Source: an uncultured Bacteroidia bacterium
Lineage (GTDB): Bacteria > Bacteroidota > Bacteroidia > Bacteroidales > Prolixibacteraceae
Direction: 5' to 3'
Length of the DNA: 45,732 bases
NCBI GenBank assembly: GCA_903902325.1
Contig: CAIUUO010000204.1
Location: forward strand, 1 to 45,732
Each line of letters opens with the position of its first letter. Within the stretch, counting starts at the first letter, position 1. Below the pieces are notes generated by a model. The model ran no database searches and was not told the DNA's origin. It saw only the letters and a program-made list of their open reading frames with translations. Positions 1 to 8,622 of this stretch are shown piece after piece. The position numbers and the translations under genes are program-made.

Positions 1-235
1 TGGAAATTATAAATTGCCTGGAAACCTCCAAATTTATGGGATAGAGAACGATGCTGAATGTAAGGTTCTTGCCTTCCGAACTTTCCCACGACGATTCGCC
101 CTGACCCCTGCCTGATTGCTGACAGGCTGCGACAAAAACAGTTCCTTCATCCAGACTTTTTGTCAGCAATTCCTTTGCGGCATAATTATTGGTCGAATCC
201 ACAATGTCCAGGTGTACGATGGTTGATCCTATCAT
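1..235 (-). CDS. birA: Biotin--[acetyl-CoA-carboxylase] ligase, N-terminal part (cut by window edge)
   Basis: The minus strand is open from an ATG at 233-235 to the left edge, giving the first 78 residues of a protein whose remainder lies outside the window. The translation carries the biotin protein ligase signature: DSTNNYA near the N terminus, then SGRGQ, W-x-S and GKNLTFSIVL, matching the substrate-binding loop and the following strand of BirA/LplA-type ligases. The enzyme activates biotin with ATP and transfers it to the carboxyl carrier protein of acetyl-CoA carboxylase in the cytoplasm. There is no room for a helix-turn-helix before this motif, so it is a ligase-only type without a DNA-binding repressor domain. 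It is divergent from rsfS, with 111 bases between the two starts. The family call is secure; the length is unknown. Confidence 0.88.
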   Translation of the reverse strand, partial: MIGSTIVHLDIVDSTNNYAAKELLTKSLDEGTVFVAACQQSGRGQGESSWESSEGKNLTFSIVLYPINLEVSRQFIIS

Positions 236-322
236 GACTTTTCAAACTTAACAGGCTGTAAAGTTAAATGATATTCGGATGAACAGGCACCCGAAGAGTT
301 TTTTCGGTATCATTTAAACAAC

Positions 323-330
323 TATCTTTG
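323..330 (+). promoter_or_regulatory. Candidate -7 promoter box for rsfS-ftsH
   Basis: TATCTTTG fits the Bacteroidota -7 consensus TAnnTTTG and lies 16 bases upstream of the rsfS start, implying a very short leader. No clear TTTG -33 element is visible at the expected distance. Confidence 0.5.
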
Positions 331-346
331 TGTTTTAAATCAATCT

Positions 347-724
347 ATGACACAGAAAGACATTGAAAATCATCAGTTCGAATTGGTCGATGCCATTGTA
401 GAAGGCATCCGGCGTAAAAAAGGACTGGAAATTATCAATATCGATCTTTCAGGCGAAGGAGATGCTGCATGTGACAATTTTATCATCTGTCACGGCAACT
501 CCAATGTTCATGTCGATGCCATCGCACGCTCCGTCGAAGAGAGTGTGGAAGAATTGGCAAGTGAAAGTGTCTGGCGTCAGGATGGATTTCAAAATGCACA
601 ATGGATACTCCTCGATTATGTGAACGTAATGGTTCATATTTTTCAGGAACCTTTCAGGCGATTTTATGATCTGGAATCGCTCTGGGGAGATGGTACCATT
701 TATAATATTGAAGCAGACATTTAA
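347..724 (+). CDS. rsfS: Ribosomal silencing factor RsfS
   Basis: This 125-residue protein matches the RsfS/YbeB/Iojap family in length and sequence. RsfS binds ribosomal protein L14 on the free large subunit and blocks joining with the small subunit, reducing translation when nutrients are short. Visible family features are the early segment KKGLEIINIDLS, a central DNFIICHGNS strand, and the C-terminal block with W-x-LLDY, V-x-VH-x-F, RRFYDLE and LW. It begins with ATG and ends six bases before ftsH, so the two are almost certainly co-transcribed, the usual arrangement in Bacteroidota. It is divergent from birA. Confidence 0.95.
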   Translation: MTQKDIENHQFELVDAIVEGIRRKKGLEIINIDLSGEGDAACDNFIICHGNSNVHVDAIARSVEESVEELASESVWRQDGFQNAQWILLDYVNVMVHIFQEPFRRFYDLESLWGDGTIYNIEADI

Positions 725-730
725 ATTGTT

Positions 731-2764
731 ATGGCAGAAAAAAAACAAAATACGAAAGGTCCACGGACCAACAAACCGAATAAGCCCCAGATGGGCAATT
801 CCAACAAGCCTTCCGCGTTCAAATTCAATGTAGCTTATGTTTATGGATTTATTTTGCTGGCCATCGTAGCGTTCAATTTCTACGGATCAGGAGGTAAACC
901 TGTTGAAACCAACTGGCGTGAGGTGAAAAATACGATGCTCAAGAACAACGATGTAGAGAAGATCGTTGTCGTCAACAAAACGGAGGCAGAAATTTACCTG
1001 AAGGAGAGTTCGTACGAAAAATACAAGGCTAAACTGGATCAGGGATTATCGACTCCACCAAAAACAGGGCCTCATTTTACTTTCAACATCGGATCTGTGG
1101 ATGTCTTTGAGTCCAATCTGGCCAAGGAGCAGGAAGAAGTTGGTGAAGCATCCCGCGTTACGCTCAAATACGACAACCGTACCAACTATTTTTCAGAGAT
1201 CTTTAGTTGGATCTTCCCGCTGTTGCTGCTAGTCATATTTTATCTTTGGATTTGGCGGAGGATGAGCAAAGGCGGCGGAGGAGGTGCCGGCAATATTTTC
1301 AACGTAGGTAAGTCTCAGGCCAAGGTATTTGACAAGGAATCAAGGGTATCCACAACCTTCAAGGAGGTTGCAGGCCTGGCTGAAGCCAAGCAGGAGATCC
1401 AGGAGATCGTCGATTTTCTGAAAAATCCCGAACGATACACCAAATTGGGCGGAAAAATCCCCAAGGGAGCCCTGCTGGTTGGTCCCCCCGGAACGGGAAA
1501 AACGCTTTTGGCCAAAGCCGTTGCAGGGGAGGCTGAAGTTCCTTTCTTCTCCATGTCTGGATCCGACTTTGTCGAAATGTTCGTCGGAGTAGGTGCATCA
1601 CGTGTCCGCGACCTATTCAAACAAGCCAAGGAGAAATCACCCTGCATCGTTTTTATCGATGAAATTGATGCCATCGGCCGTGCCCGCGGGCGCAACCCCA
1701 ACATGGGATCCAATGATGAACGTGAAAATACACTCAACCAGTTGCTGACCGAAATGGATGGTTTCGATACCAACTCAGGTGTCATTATCCTGGCTGCCAC
1801 CAACAGGGCCGATATCCTCGACCGCGCCCTTATGCGTGCCGGACGTTTCGATCGTCAGATCCACGTGGAACTGCCCGATATGATCGACCGTAAGGAGATC
1901 TTCGAGGTACATCTAAGGCCATTGAAGCTGGGACCCGACGTCAATGTTGAATTTTTGGCCAAACAGACGCCCGGATTCTCGGGTGCCGATATCGCCAATG
2001 TGTGCAACGAGGCAGCCTTGATCGCTGCCCGGAAACTGAAGGAAATAGTTGAAAAGCAGGATTTCCTGGATGCAGTCGACAGGATCATCGGCGGACTCGA
2101 GAAGAAAAATAAAATTATCTCGGTAAACGAGAAAGCCACCATTGCTTACCATGAAGCCGGACATGCTACTGTGAGCTGGTTGCTTGAACATGCTCACCCG
2201 CTGGTTAAAGTAACCATTGTTCCACGCGGAAAAGCATTGGGCGCCGCATGGTACCTGCCGGAGGAAAGACAGATAACCACCAAGGAACAACTGTTGGACG
2301 AAATCTGTGCTACACTCGGTGGTCGCGCAGCAGAAGAGCTGATCTTCTCTTCGGTTTCTTCCGGAGCACAGAACGATTTGGAGAAAGTAACCAGAACATC
2401 CTTTGCCATGGTCTCCTACTTCGGAATGAGCGACAAGATTGGAAAGGTAAGTTATTATGATTCTACTGGTCAGTCTGATTATTCATTCACCAAGCCATAC
2501 AGCGAAAAAACTGCGGAAGTCATTGATGCGGAAGTCAATATCATCATCAACAAAGAATATGAACGTGCCAAGAAAATTCTGCATTCGAATGCCGAAGGGC
2601 ACAAGAAACTTGCAGAGTTATTGCTCGAACGCGAGGTGATATTCACGGAGGATCTTGAACTTGTATTCGGACCACGGCCCTGGAATAAACCCAAAGAAAC
2701 GGAAAAACCCGCAGCAGCAGAGGTTACACCTCCATCAGAAGCGGAAAACAATGCTGTTGTATAA
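731..2764 (+). CDS. ftsH: ATP-dependent zinc metalloprotease FtsH
   Basis: FtsH is a membrane-anchored AAA+ protease that extracts and degrades damaged membrane proteins and some short-lived cytosolic regulators. The 677-residue protein has a Lys/Asn-rich N-terminal tail, a first membrane segment near residues 35-52, a periplasmic FtsH-ext domain, and a second membrane segment near 155-175 followed by a glycine-rich linker. The AAA domain has Walker A GPPGTGKT at about 251-258, a Walker B ending FIDEIDA and the second region of homology with RAGRFDR. The zinc site HEAGH is at about 474-478. The C terminus is Pro/Glu/Ala-rich. It sits between rsfS and a DUF2007 gene in one transcription unit. 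Nothing essential is missing. Confidence 0.98.
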   Translation: MAEKKQNTKGPRTNKPNKPQMGNSNKPSAFKFNVAYVYGFILLAIVAFNFYGSGGKPVETNWREVKNTMLKNNDVEKIVVVNKTEAEIYLKESSYEKYKAKLDQGLSTPPKTGPHFTFNIGSVDVFESNLAKEQEEVGEASRVTLKYDNRTNYFSEIFSWIFPLLLLVIFYLWIWRRMSKGGGGGAGNIFNVGKSQAKVFDKESRVSTTFKEVAGLAEAKQEIQEIVDFLKNPERYTKLGGKIPKGALLVGPPGTGKTLLAKAVAGEAEVPFFSMSGSDFVEMFVGVGASRVRDLFKQAKEKSPCIVFIDEIDAIGRARGRNPNMGSNDERENTLNQLLTEMDGFDTNSGVIILAATNRADILDRALMRAGRFDRQIHVELPDMIDRKEIFEVHLRPLKLGPDVNVEFLAKQTPGFSGADIANVCNEAALIAARKLKEIVEKQDFLDAVDRIIGGLEKKNKIISVNEKATIAYHEAGHATVSWLLEHAHPLVKVTIVPRGKALGAAWYLPEERQITTKEQLLDEICATLGGRAAEELIFSSVSSGAQNDLEKVTRTSFAMVSYFGMSDKIGKVSYYDSTGQSDYSFTKPYSEKTAEVIDAEVNIIINKEYERAKKILHSNAEGHKKLAELLLEREVIFTEDLELVFGPRPWNKPKETEKPAAAEVTPPSEAENNAVV

Positions 2765-2776
2765 CAGTAAAAAGTC

Positions 2777-2986
2777 ATGGAAAAAGGTTGGAAAAAAGTC
2801 TATTTTACAGGCGAAGAAGTCACTGCATCAATGGCATGTGACTTACTTGCTGAAAGTGGTATCAAATCTGTGATAATGAATCACAAAGATTCCACTTATC
2901 TCTCTGTTGGAGACATTGAAATCTATGTCGAAGATAAAGATGAGCATGAGGCTTTAATGATTCTGGCAAAACTAAAAAAAGGTTAA
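2777..2986 (+). CDS. Small DUF2007-type protein (putative signal-transducing, PII-like fold)
   Basis: This is a 69-residue protein with the pattern of the DUF2007 family: W-KKVYFTGE at the start, a helix with SMACDLLAESGI, the central strand SVIMNHKDS, and a late GDIEIYVED followed by a helix EHEALMILAKL. The family has a compact ferredoxin-like fold and is annotated as putative signal transducing; no biochemical role is established to my knowledge. It lies 12 bases after ftsH and one base before cdsA, so it is part of that operon. The ATG at 2777 is well placed. An overlapping longer frame in another register is a shadow. Confidence 0.8.
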   Translation: MEKGWKKVYFTGEEVTASMACDLLAESGIKSVIMNHKDSTYLSVGDIEIYVEDKDEHEALMILAKLKKG

Positions 2987-2987
2987 T

Positions 2988-3809
2988 TTGAAAGAATTTC
3001 TGATCAGGAGCATCTCAGGACTGCTCTTTGCTACCGTGCTTTTGGGCGCTATAGTGCTTGGTTCATGGAGTTTCGCGCTTCTTTTCGGTCTTTTTTCGAT
3101 TTTTATATTGCGGGAATTTTACCAATTGTCAAAAACTGCCGGCATTTCACCCCAAAAAAGTGTCGGGATGGTACTTGGCGGACTGATATTCCTTACCACT
3201 TTTTTTTACGCCAAAGGCATTATTTCTGTCAATGTGATAGAAATTTATATGGCTATGCTCTTTATTGTTCCTGCTTTTGAATTATACAGGAAAAAAAAGA
3301 ATGCGCTTGAGAACATCGCCGTCACGTTATTCGGAATCCTATACATCGTCTTTTCATTTTCCCTCTTTAATTTCCTGGTATTTCCCGATTTTCCGCTCAG
3401 TAACAAATACGATCCTACCCTGCTCATTTTCCTCTTCATGCTCATCTGGGCCTACGACTCCGGAGCTTATATTTTCGGCGTAACCTTCGGTAAACACAGG
3501 CTTTTTGAACGCATATCGCCCAAGAAAAGCTGGGAAGGTTTTTTTGGGGGCTGGATTCTGGCCATGGCTTTTGCCTATGCCATGCATCGTCTGTTCCCTG
3601 CCTATGAATTGCTGTTTTTATTGTTGATAGCAACTACCGTGACTGTTACAGGAACTTTTGGCGACCTGGTTGAGTCGATGATCAAACGCAACCTCGGACT
3701 GAAGGATTCGGGCAAGTTTATGCCGGGTCATGGCGGTCTGCTCGACAGGTTCGACAGCATCCTCTTTGCATCGCCGTTTGTCTACCTGATCGTACAGTTC
3801 TTCGCATAA
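2988..3809 (+). CDS. cdsA: Phosphatidate cytidylyltransferase
   Basis: CdsA makes CDP-diacylglycerol from CTP and phosphatidic acid, the precursor of all phospholipids made by the pssA/psd route also present in this window. The 273-residue protein is highly hydrophobic with about eight membrane segments and ends with the CdsA signature: SMIKRNLGLKDSG, then PGHGGLLDRFDS, containing the catalytic acidic residues. The start is a TTG at 2988, one base after the DUF2007 stop; no in-frame ATG lies near, and the N terminus MKEFLIRSISGL fits the family. It is the last gene of the rsfS-ftsH run; a strong hairpin follows about 110 bases later. Confidence 0.95.
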   Translation: MKEFLIRSISGLLFATVLLGAIVLGSWSFALLFGLFSIFILREFYQLSKTAGISPQKSVGMVLGGLIFLTTFFYAKGIISVNVIEIYMAMLFIVPAFELYRKKKNALENIAVTLFGILYIVFSFSLFNFLVFPDFPLSNKYDPTLLIFLFMLIWAYDSGAYIFGVTFGKHRLFERISPKKSWEGFFGGWILAMAFAYAMHRLFPAYELLFLLLIATTVTVTGTFGDLVESMIKRNLGLKDSGKFMPGHGGLLDRFDSILFASPFVYLIVQFFA

Positions 3810-3917
3810 CCCCATTAATTTTAGATTCGGTCCCTGAGCCTGGACTCCCCTGAGCTTGTCGAAGGGTCGAAGGGTCGAAGGGTTTACAAAGTTGCATATA
3901 TATAAATCGAAGAAAAA

Positions 3918-3979
3918 TCACCACATAGGCACATAGGTCACAATAGAGATTCTATGTGTTCTATGTGCCTATGTGGTGA
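3918..3979. repeat. Long inverted repeat (hairpin) of CACATAGG nonamers
   Basis: The left arm begins TCACCACATAGGCACATAG and the right arm ends with its exact reverse complement, ending GTGGTGA. The pairing continues inward with a few mismatches to ATAGA/TCTAT around a 3-4 base loop, so nearly the whole 62 bases could fold. The right side continues into AAATTTTT, so the transcript could use it as a terminator for cdsA. Each arm is built of about three nine-base words. It belongs to the same style of element as the copies at 16412 and 38797. Confidence 0.85.
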
Positions 3980-4022
3980 AATTTTTAGAATTGATTATCA
4001 GTAAATTATCGAATTTGCACAT

Positions 4023-4111
4023 CAGCTAATCAGCTAATCATCACATTTTCACAATTTCAAATTTTTCAAATAGTCAAATAGTCGAATTGTCACATCGTCG
4101 AATTGGCGAAT
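4023..4111 (+). repeat. Degenerate octamer array upstream of psd
   Basis: Eleven consecutive words, ten of them eight bases long and one of nine, mostly end in AAT or CAT: CAGCTAAT twice, then words such as AGTCAAAT, AGTCGAAT, TGTCACAT, CGTCGAAT and TGGCGAAT. In reverse complement they follow an ATTnGnCn pattern shared with the arrays at 19054, 19398, 28946, 29062 and 45691. The array ends 16 bases before the psd -7 box. Confidence 0.75.
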
Positions 4112-4126
4112 TCCAAAATTATTGAC

Positions 4127-4134
4127 TATTTTTG
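4127..4134 (+). promoter_or_regulatory. Candidate -7 promoter box for psd-pssA
   Basis: TATTTTTG matches TAnnTTTG and sits 20 bases upstream of the psd ATG. An ATTG at 4102-4105 lies about 21 bases upstream of it as a plausible -33 element; it falls inside the last octamer words of the repeat array. Confidence 0.5.
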
Positions 4135-4154
4135 CCTGAACCAATCAAAAAAGG

Positions 4155-4805
4155 ATGAGATTACACAAAGAAGGCTATAAAATAGTTGCCATAGCGATAA
4201 TAATCTGGCTGTTTATCAATTACTTAGTTGGATTAACCGAAGAAACCGTTTTTCGTGTTTTTATCCTGTTATCCACACTACCACTGTTGATCCTCAGCAT
4301 TCGATTCTTTCGCTATCCACACAGGAAAATATCTGAATCAGCAAAGGCTGTCCTATCACCCGCTGATGGTACCATCGTTGCAATTGAAGAAACCACTGAA
4401 ACAGAATATTTCAACGACAGGAGATTACAGGTTTCTGTCTTTATGTCAGTCTACAATGTGCACATCAACTGGAATCCGGTTCATGGGGAGGTCACCTATT
4501 TCAAACACCACAGCGGCCATTTCATGGCAGCATACCTACCCAAATCCTCCACGCTGAACGAAAGAGCCACTACCGTGATTAAGATGGCCGATGGGACTGA
4601 AGTTCTGGTCAGACAGATTGCAGGCGCTGTGGCCAAAAGGATTATTACCTACTCCAAAGTTGGAAAAGCAGTTACGCAGAAAGATGAACTCGGATTCATC
4701 AGATTCGGATCGCGGGTGGATATCTATCTTCCCGTTGGAACCAAAGTGAACGTCGAACTTTGCCAGGAAGTTACTGGCAGTCAAACCATACTTGCTGAAT
4801 TATAA
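4155..4805 (+). CDS. psd: Phosphatidylserine decarboxylase proenzyme
   Basis: This enzyme decarboxylates phosphatidylserine to phosphatidylethanolamine at the inner membrane. The 216-residue protein is the short bacterial/archaeal form. It has N-terminal membrane segments (about 10-60), then the conserved region LSPADGTI, the VFMSVYNVHINWNPV block, and near the C terminus FGSR, in which the Gly185-Ser186 bond is the expected self-cleavage site and Ser186 becomes the pyruvoyl group. This would give a beta chain of about 185 and an alpha chain of about 31 residues. It is followed directly by pssA, which makes its substrate. Confidence 0.95.
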   Translation: MRLHKEGYKIVAIAIIIWLFINYLVGLTEETVFRVFILLSTLPLLILSIRFFRYPHRKISESAKAVLSPADGTIVAIEETTETEYFNDRRLQVSVFMSVYNVHINWNPVHGEVTYFKHHSGHFMAAYLPKSSTLNERATTVIKMADGTEVLVRQIAGAVAKRIITYSKVGKAVTQKDELGFIRFGSRVDIYLPVGTKVNVELCQEVTGSQTILAEL

Positions 4806-4815
4806 TCCAGATCGA

Positions 4816-5553
4816 ATGATCAGAAAACATATCCCCAATTTCATTACCTCGCTGAATGTTCTCTGCGGAAGCGTAGCCGTAGTGTTTATCCTGAAGGGAG
4901 TACTTACAACAGGCGTTTTCCTGATCATACTCGCAGCCGTTTTCGACTTCTTCGACGGTATGAGCGCACGACTGCTCAAGGCCTACTCGCCTATTGGAAA
5001 AGAACTTGATTCTTTGGCAGACATGATATCATTTGGATTGGCTCCCGGATTAATTATGTTTAAATTATTGGAGACCAGTTTGTTTAAAACAGAAGTCATT
5101 CCTGATCTGCAATCCAATCTCACACCAGGTCAGTTGCTAATCTTGGGAAGCGCCTTCCTGATCCCAATTTTCTCCGCACTTCGTCTGGCCAAATTCAATG
5201 TTGATGAACGGCAAACCAGTTCCTTCATTGGCCTTCCGACTCCGGCCAATGCCCTGTTTATCTCCTCCCTTGCCCTGATCCAGGAACATGGCAACATGCC
5301 TGCCATCGACAACTTCCTGCTCACAACACCAGCCTTAATCGTAATTACAATCCTTTTTTCCTGGCTTCTGGTAGCTGAGATTCCCATGTTTTCGCTGAAA
5401 TTTAAAAACCTGAGCTGGAAATCCAATCAAGTTCAGTATATTTTCCTGTTTTGCTCCGCTTTATTGCTTTCATTGCTGGGACTTTACGGAATCACTGCAA
5501 TTATTCCTCTCTTTATTGGCATATCAGTTTTCCGCCTGCGACCGGGAAAATAA
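4816..5553 (+). CDS. pssA: CDP-diacylglycerol--serine O-phosphatidyltransferase
   Basis: PssA condenses CDP-diacylglycerol with serine to phosphatidylserine, the substrate of the psd product encoded just upstream. The 245-residue membrane protein carries the CDP-alcohol phosphotransferase motif DG-x2-AR-x8-G-x3-D-x3-D, read as DGMSAR, eight residues, G, KEL, D, SLA, D, at about residues 40-62. Around six to eight hydrophobic segments follow. I chose the ATG at 4816, giving MIRKHIPNFIT, ten bases after psd; an upstream in-frame TTG at 4792 would overlap psd and adds eight non-conserved residues. Together with cdsA and psd it completes phosphatidylethanolamine synthesis. Confidence 0.94.
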   Translation: MIRKHIPNFITSLNVLCGSVAVVFILKGVLTTGVFLIILAAVFDFFDGMSARLLKAYSPIGKELDSLADMISFGLAPGLIMFKLLETSLFKTEVIPDLQSNLTPGQLLILGSAFLIPIFSALRLAKFNVDERQTSSFIGLPTPANALFISSLALIQEHGNMPAIDNFLLTTPALIVITILFSWLLVAEIPMFSLKFKNLSWKSNQVQYIFLFCSALLLSLLGLYGITAIIPLFIGISVFRLRPGK

Positions 5554-6002
5554 TCACGCACTGTTTAGATCATTTCCAAGCTAATTCTTTCAAACATTCT
5601 CAATCAGTGCAATTGATGCATTTTTTCGTGCATATTTCATCTTCCTATGAATTAATTCGTCCAAAAATCAGAGAATTTAAGCTCCAATAAAAAACAGAAA
5701 TTTAAATGAAAATATCTATTTTTTAAATTCCGACTGTCTTTGCGTGATTTTTTAGGGGTGATTTATAAAATAAGTTGATTTCAGAGGAATTACTTGCAAT
5801 TAAATTGGGGGTCGATGTGCAAATACCATCAAAAATGTAAACTAATTAATATTCTGTCAAAATTCAATAATGATATATTAATGACAAATTATTGACATTT
5901 TGTATTACTATTTGTTCTTTTATTGGATATTTGTATATTTGCACCCTATTATTTGATCAATTTGAATTCAAGTCGACAATACAAAACCAATTTATTTACA
6001 AT
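5554..6002. other. AT-rich gene-free region and leader upstream of asnB
   Basis: These 449 bases have no convincing gene. They are markedly AT-rich compared with the flanking genes, contain no word array of the kind seen elsewhere, and end with the asnB promoter and a leader of about 55 bases. An open frame running into asnB from 5892 is an in-frame extension without family support. I see no recognisable riboswitch fold. Confidence 0.6.
5911..5941 (+). promoter_or_regulatory. Textbook Bacteroidota promoter of asnB
   Basis: TTTG at 5911-5914, a 19-base spacer, then TATATTTG at 5934-5941 match the housekeeping promoter consensus of this phylum (TTTG, 19-20 bases, TAnnTTTG) exactly. The implied start of transcription is about 5946-5949, leaving a 5' leader of roughly 55 bases before the asnB ATG. 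Confidence 0.8.
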
Positions 6003-7670
6003 ATGTGCGGAATAGTAGGAATATTTGAAATTAATTGTCCATCAGAGCAGATACGTACCAAAGCACTTGAAATGTCGAAACGGATCCGGCACCGGGGTCC
6101 GGACTGGTCGGGCATTTTTGTAGATGATCACGCCATCATCGCACACGAAAGATTGGCGATCGTAGACCCGGCTTCCGGACGTCAGCCATTGTACAACAAA
6201 GACAGAAGTCTGGTATTGGGTGTCAATGGGGAGATATACAACCACCGGGAACTCAGGAAACAACTCGAAGATAAATTTGAATTCCAGACCCAGTCTGATT
6301 GCGAGGTAATCCTTGCTTTGTACCAGGAAAAAGGGATCGACTTTATTGAAGATCTCAATGGCATTTTTGCTTTTGTTCTTTATGACCGCGAAAAAGATTG
6401 CTACCTGATTGCCCGCGACCATATGGGTGTCATGCCTCTTTACATGGGATGGGATTCAGATGGACAATTCTATGTTGCTTCTGAACTCAAGGCGCTCGAA
6501 GGTGTCTGCAAAAAGATTGAAGAATTTTTACCCGGTCATTATCTTTTCAGCAAGGATGGGATACCAAAAAAATGGTACAATCGTACGTGGACTGAATATG
6601 ACAATGTCAAAAACAATGTTTCCAGCATTGAAGTTCTCCGAATTGCCCTGGAAGCTGCCGTTCACCGCCAGCTTATGTCGGATGTTCCTTACGGCGTATT
6701 GCTTTCGGGCGGATTGGACTCGTCGGTTATATCTGCCATTGCCAAAAAATATGCAAGTAAGCGTGTTGAATCTGAAAACGATGAACTGGAGGCCTGGTGG
6801 CCACAGTTGCACTCTTTCGCAGTGGGATTGATTGGATCTCCCGACCTTGCTGCTGCCCAAATAGTAGCCGATCATATCGGTACCGTTCACCATGAGGTAC
6901 ACTTTACGGTTCAGGAAGGATTAGACGCACTCCGTGATGTCGTCTATCATCTCGAAACCTACGACGTCACAACCATCAGAGCATCGACTCCGATGTACCT
7001 GTTATCGAGGGTTATCAAATCCATGGGTGTTAAGATGGTTCTCTCCGGGGAGGGCGCCGATGAAATATTTGGCGGATACCTCTATTTCCACAAGGCGCCC
7101 AATGCGCAGGCCTTCCACGAGGAGACCATCCGAAAGCTTGGCAAACTGCACCTGTACGATTGTCTCCGGGCCAACAAGTCACTTGCCGCATGGGGAGTCG
7201 AAGGCAGGGTGCCATTCCTTGACAAGGAGTTCATGGATGTCGCCATGACCCTGAATCCAGAAGATAAAATGGCCAAAAACGGGAAAATGGAAAAATGGAT
7301 CCTGCGCAAGGCATTCGAGGAATACCTGCCTGCAAGTGTTGCCTGGAGACAAAAAGAACAGTTTTCTGACGGCGTTGGCTACAACTGGATCGACTCATTG
7401 AAGGCTATGGTGGCAGAAAAGATATCCGACGAACAGATGAAAAGTGCCAAATTTCGCTTCCCAATCAACACACCGATGTCGAAAGAAGAATATTTCTACC
7501 GTTCCATTTTCGAGGAGCATTTCCCGTCGGATACGGCAGCCTTATGCGTTCCATCCGTACCATCCATTGCTTGCAGTACTCCTGAAGCGCTAGCCTGGGA
7601 TCCGTCGTTCAGAAACAATGCCGATCCATCCGGAAGGGCAGTCAAATCCGTGCATTTGGATAGCAACTAA
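6003..7670 (+). CDS. asnB: Asparagine synthetase B, glutamine-hydrolysing
   Basis: AsnB makes asparagine from aspartate, ATP and glutamine. The start is fixed at 6003 because processing must expose Cys2 (MCGIVGIFE), the N-terminal nucleophile of the class II glutaminase domain (about 2-190, with RHRGPD and NGEIYNH). The C-terminal synthetase domain has the ATP pyrophosphatase loop SGGLDSS at 235-241 and the SGEGADE-FGGY block. At 555 residues it has the normal length. A longer in-frame start at 5892 would bury the catalytic cysteine and cross the promoter, so it is rejected. It is monocistronic: its own promoter upstream and a strong terminator downstream. A heptamer element begins four bases after the stop. 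Confidence 0.97.
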   Translation: MCGIVGIFEINCPSEQIRTKALEMSKRIRHRGPDWSGIFVDDHAIIAHERLAIVDPASGRQPLYNKDRSLVLGVNGEIYNHRELRKQLEDKFEFQTQSDCEVILALYQEKGIDFIEDLNGIFAFVLYDREKDCYLIARDHMGVMPLYMGWDSDGQFYVASELKALEGVCKKIEEFLPGHYLFSKDGIPKKWYNRTWTEYDNVKNNVSSIEVLRIALEAAVHRQLMSDVPYGVLLSGGLDSSVISAIAKKYASKRVESENDELEAWWPQLHSFAVGLIGSPDLAAAQIVADHIGTVHHEVHFTVQEGLDALRDVVYHLETYDVTTIRASTPMYLLSRVIKSMGVKMVLSGEGADEIFGGYLYFHKAPNAQAFHEETIRKLGKLHLYDCLRANKSLAAWGVEGRVPFLDKEFMDVAMTLNPEDKMAKNGKMEKWILRKAFEEYLPASVAWRQKEQFSDGVGYNWIDSLKAMVAEKISDEQMKSAKFRFPINTPMSKEEYFYRSIFEEHFPSDTAALCVPSVPSIACSTPEALAWDPSFRNNADPSGRAVKSVHLDSN

Positions 7671-7674
7671 AGAA

Positions 7675-7713
7675 GGATAAAGGATAAAGGCAAAAGGATA
7701 AAGTAAGGAACGC
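7675..7713 (+). repeat. GGnnAAA heptamer element, copy A
   Basis: Four heptamers in register (two GGATAAA, one GGCAAAA, one GGATAAA) are followed by the tail GTAAGGAACGC. The same four-unit-plus-tail design recurs at 21206-21244 (minus), 41471-41505 (plus) and 41569-41607 (minus). It starts four bases after the asnB stop codon. Confidence 0.85.
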
Positions 7714-7733
7714 TTTGATCAAGATTGACAGGA

Positions 7734-7782
7734 AACCTGTAACTCGTATCCTTTAACAAAGGATACAAGTTGCGGGTTTTTT
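7734..7782 (+). terminator. Rho-independent terminator of asnB
   Basis: A long stem pairs AACCTGTAACTCGTATCCTTT with a nearly complementary segment starting AAAGGATAC around an AAC loop, and the right arm ends in GTT followed by a run of T. Only a few mismatches occur near the base. The T run is on the plus-strand side, so it terminates asnB rather than cdaA. Confidence 0.85.
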
Positions 7783-7801
7783 CTTTGATCAGGAAGTAAG
7801 T

Positions 7802-7845
7802 ACTTTAGGCACTTTAGTTCACTCTCGTTCACTTTAGGCACTTTT
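7802..7845. repeat. ACTTTAGGC 9-10-base word array at the 3' end of cdaA
   Basis: Words ACTTTAGGC, ACTTTAGTTC, ACTCTCGTTC, ACTTTAGGC and a partial ACTTTT follow each other. The array runs over the end of cdaA: its TAA stop (7834-7836 on the complement) and the last codons lie inside the repeat. Confidence 0.75.
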
Positions 7846-8619
7846 TTGTTCCGACTGAAGGATTCTGAACAACTCATCAGGGGTTACATTTTCAATCAGC
7901 AGCCCATTTTCTGTAACGGAAATCTTACCCGTCTCTTCACTCACAACGATGGTAAAGGCATCTGTTACTTCAGACATTCCGATGGCAGCGCGGTGTCTCA
8001 ATCCAAGAGCAGGGTTGATTTCCTGGCTGGAAGAAACCGGCAATATGCACCTGACCGCCTGTATCCGGTTGGCAGCAACAATACAGGCTCCGTCGTGGAG
8101 CGGCGAATTTTTAAAGAAAATACTGCATATCAGGTCGGTCCGTATCTCTGAATCAATGAATTCTCCGGTACGGATATACTCTTTCAGCTCATTATCCCTT
8201 GAAATAACAATCAGCGCACCAGTCTTGCTTTTGGCCATCTGGATACAGGCATCCACAATGGATTTGATTCCTCCCGGGGAGATGTTTCTAAACTGGCTGG
8301 AGATGAGCGATCCTATTGATATTCGTTTGTTGTTTTTGTAACTGTTGCCAAGCATCAGCAAAAACCGGCGTATCTCCTGCTGAAACACCACAATAAGCGC
8401 GATCATGCCCACACCAAACAACTGACTGAGGATAGACCCCAGCAACTCCATTTTCAGGGCCCTGACAACAACCCAGGCCACAAAAACAATAAATATTCCC
8501 AGGAAAATACTGAAGGTAACCGTCCCTCTTACCAGACTGTACAATTCATAAAACAGAATCGCCACAAAAAATATGTCGAGGACATCCAGAAATTTGATGT
8601 GTATAAAGAAATCAGACAT
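7834..8619 (-). CDS. cdaA: Diadenylate cyclase CdaA (DisA_N domain)
   Basis: CdaA joins two ATP molecules to make the second messenger c-di-AMP, which controls potassium and osmolyte balance. The 261-residue protein has about three N-terminal membrane segments (residues 10-80), a short coiled linker, and the DAC domain with its two signature sites: DGA at 176-178 (in PLHDGACIV) and RHR at 208-210 (in GLRHRAAIGMSE). Length and layout match the membrane-bound CdaA class. It starts three bases after folP, so the two are co-transcribed, the usual order in Bacteroidota. The last residues and stop codon are encoded by the ACTTTAGGC repeat array, so the extreme C terminus may vary between strains. 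No c-di-AMP phosphodiesterase gene is seen in the window. Confidence 0.95.
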   Translation of the reverse strand: MSDFFIHIKFLDVLDIFFVAILFYELYSLVRGTVTFSIFLGIFIVFVAWVVVRALKMELLGSILSQLFGVGMIALIVVFQQEIRRFLLMLGNSYKNNKRISIGSLISSQFRNISPGGIKSIVDACIQMAKSKTGALIVISRDNELKEYIRTGEFIDSEIRTDLICSIFFKNSPLHDGACIVAANRIQAVRCILPVSSSQEINPALGLRHRAAIGMSEVTDAFTIVVSEETGKISVTENGLLIENVTPDELFRILQSEQKSA

Positions 8620-8622
8620 AAA

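Larger units (their letters stand above)
3810..4126. other. Gene-free spacer between cdsA and psd, filled with three repeat types
   Basis: No coding potential is seen. In order it holds: two CCCTGAGC words (3832-3839 and 3848-3855) running into three TCGAAGGG octamers (3859-3882); a long near-perfect hairpin (3918-3979); and a degenerate octamer array (4023-4111). The last part runs into the psd promoter. The CTGAGCTTGTCGAAGGG motif resembles words I recall from many unrelated environmental genomes, but that is recollection, not a search. Confidence 0.8.

Noticed and set aside
4792-4815. TTG start for pssA overlapping psd
   Set aside because: The ATG at 4816 gives the usual family N terminus; the eight extra residues are not conserved in PssA proteins.
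5554-5900. Riboswitch or small RNA upstream of asnB
   Set aside because: The region is AT-rich and lacks a conserved aptamer pattern or a stable stem followed by a T run; the mapped promoter lies downstream of most of it.
5892-6002. 37-residue N-terminal extension of asnB
   Set aside because: It would hide the catalytic Cys2 and includes the promoter sequence.
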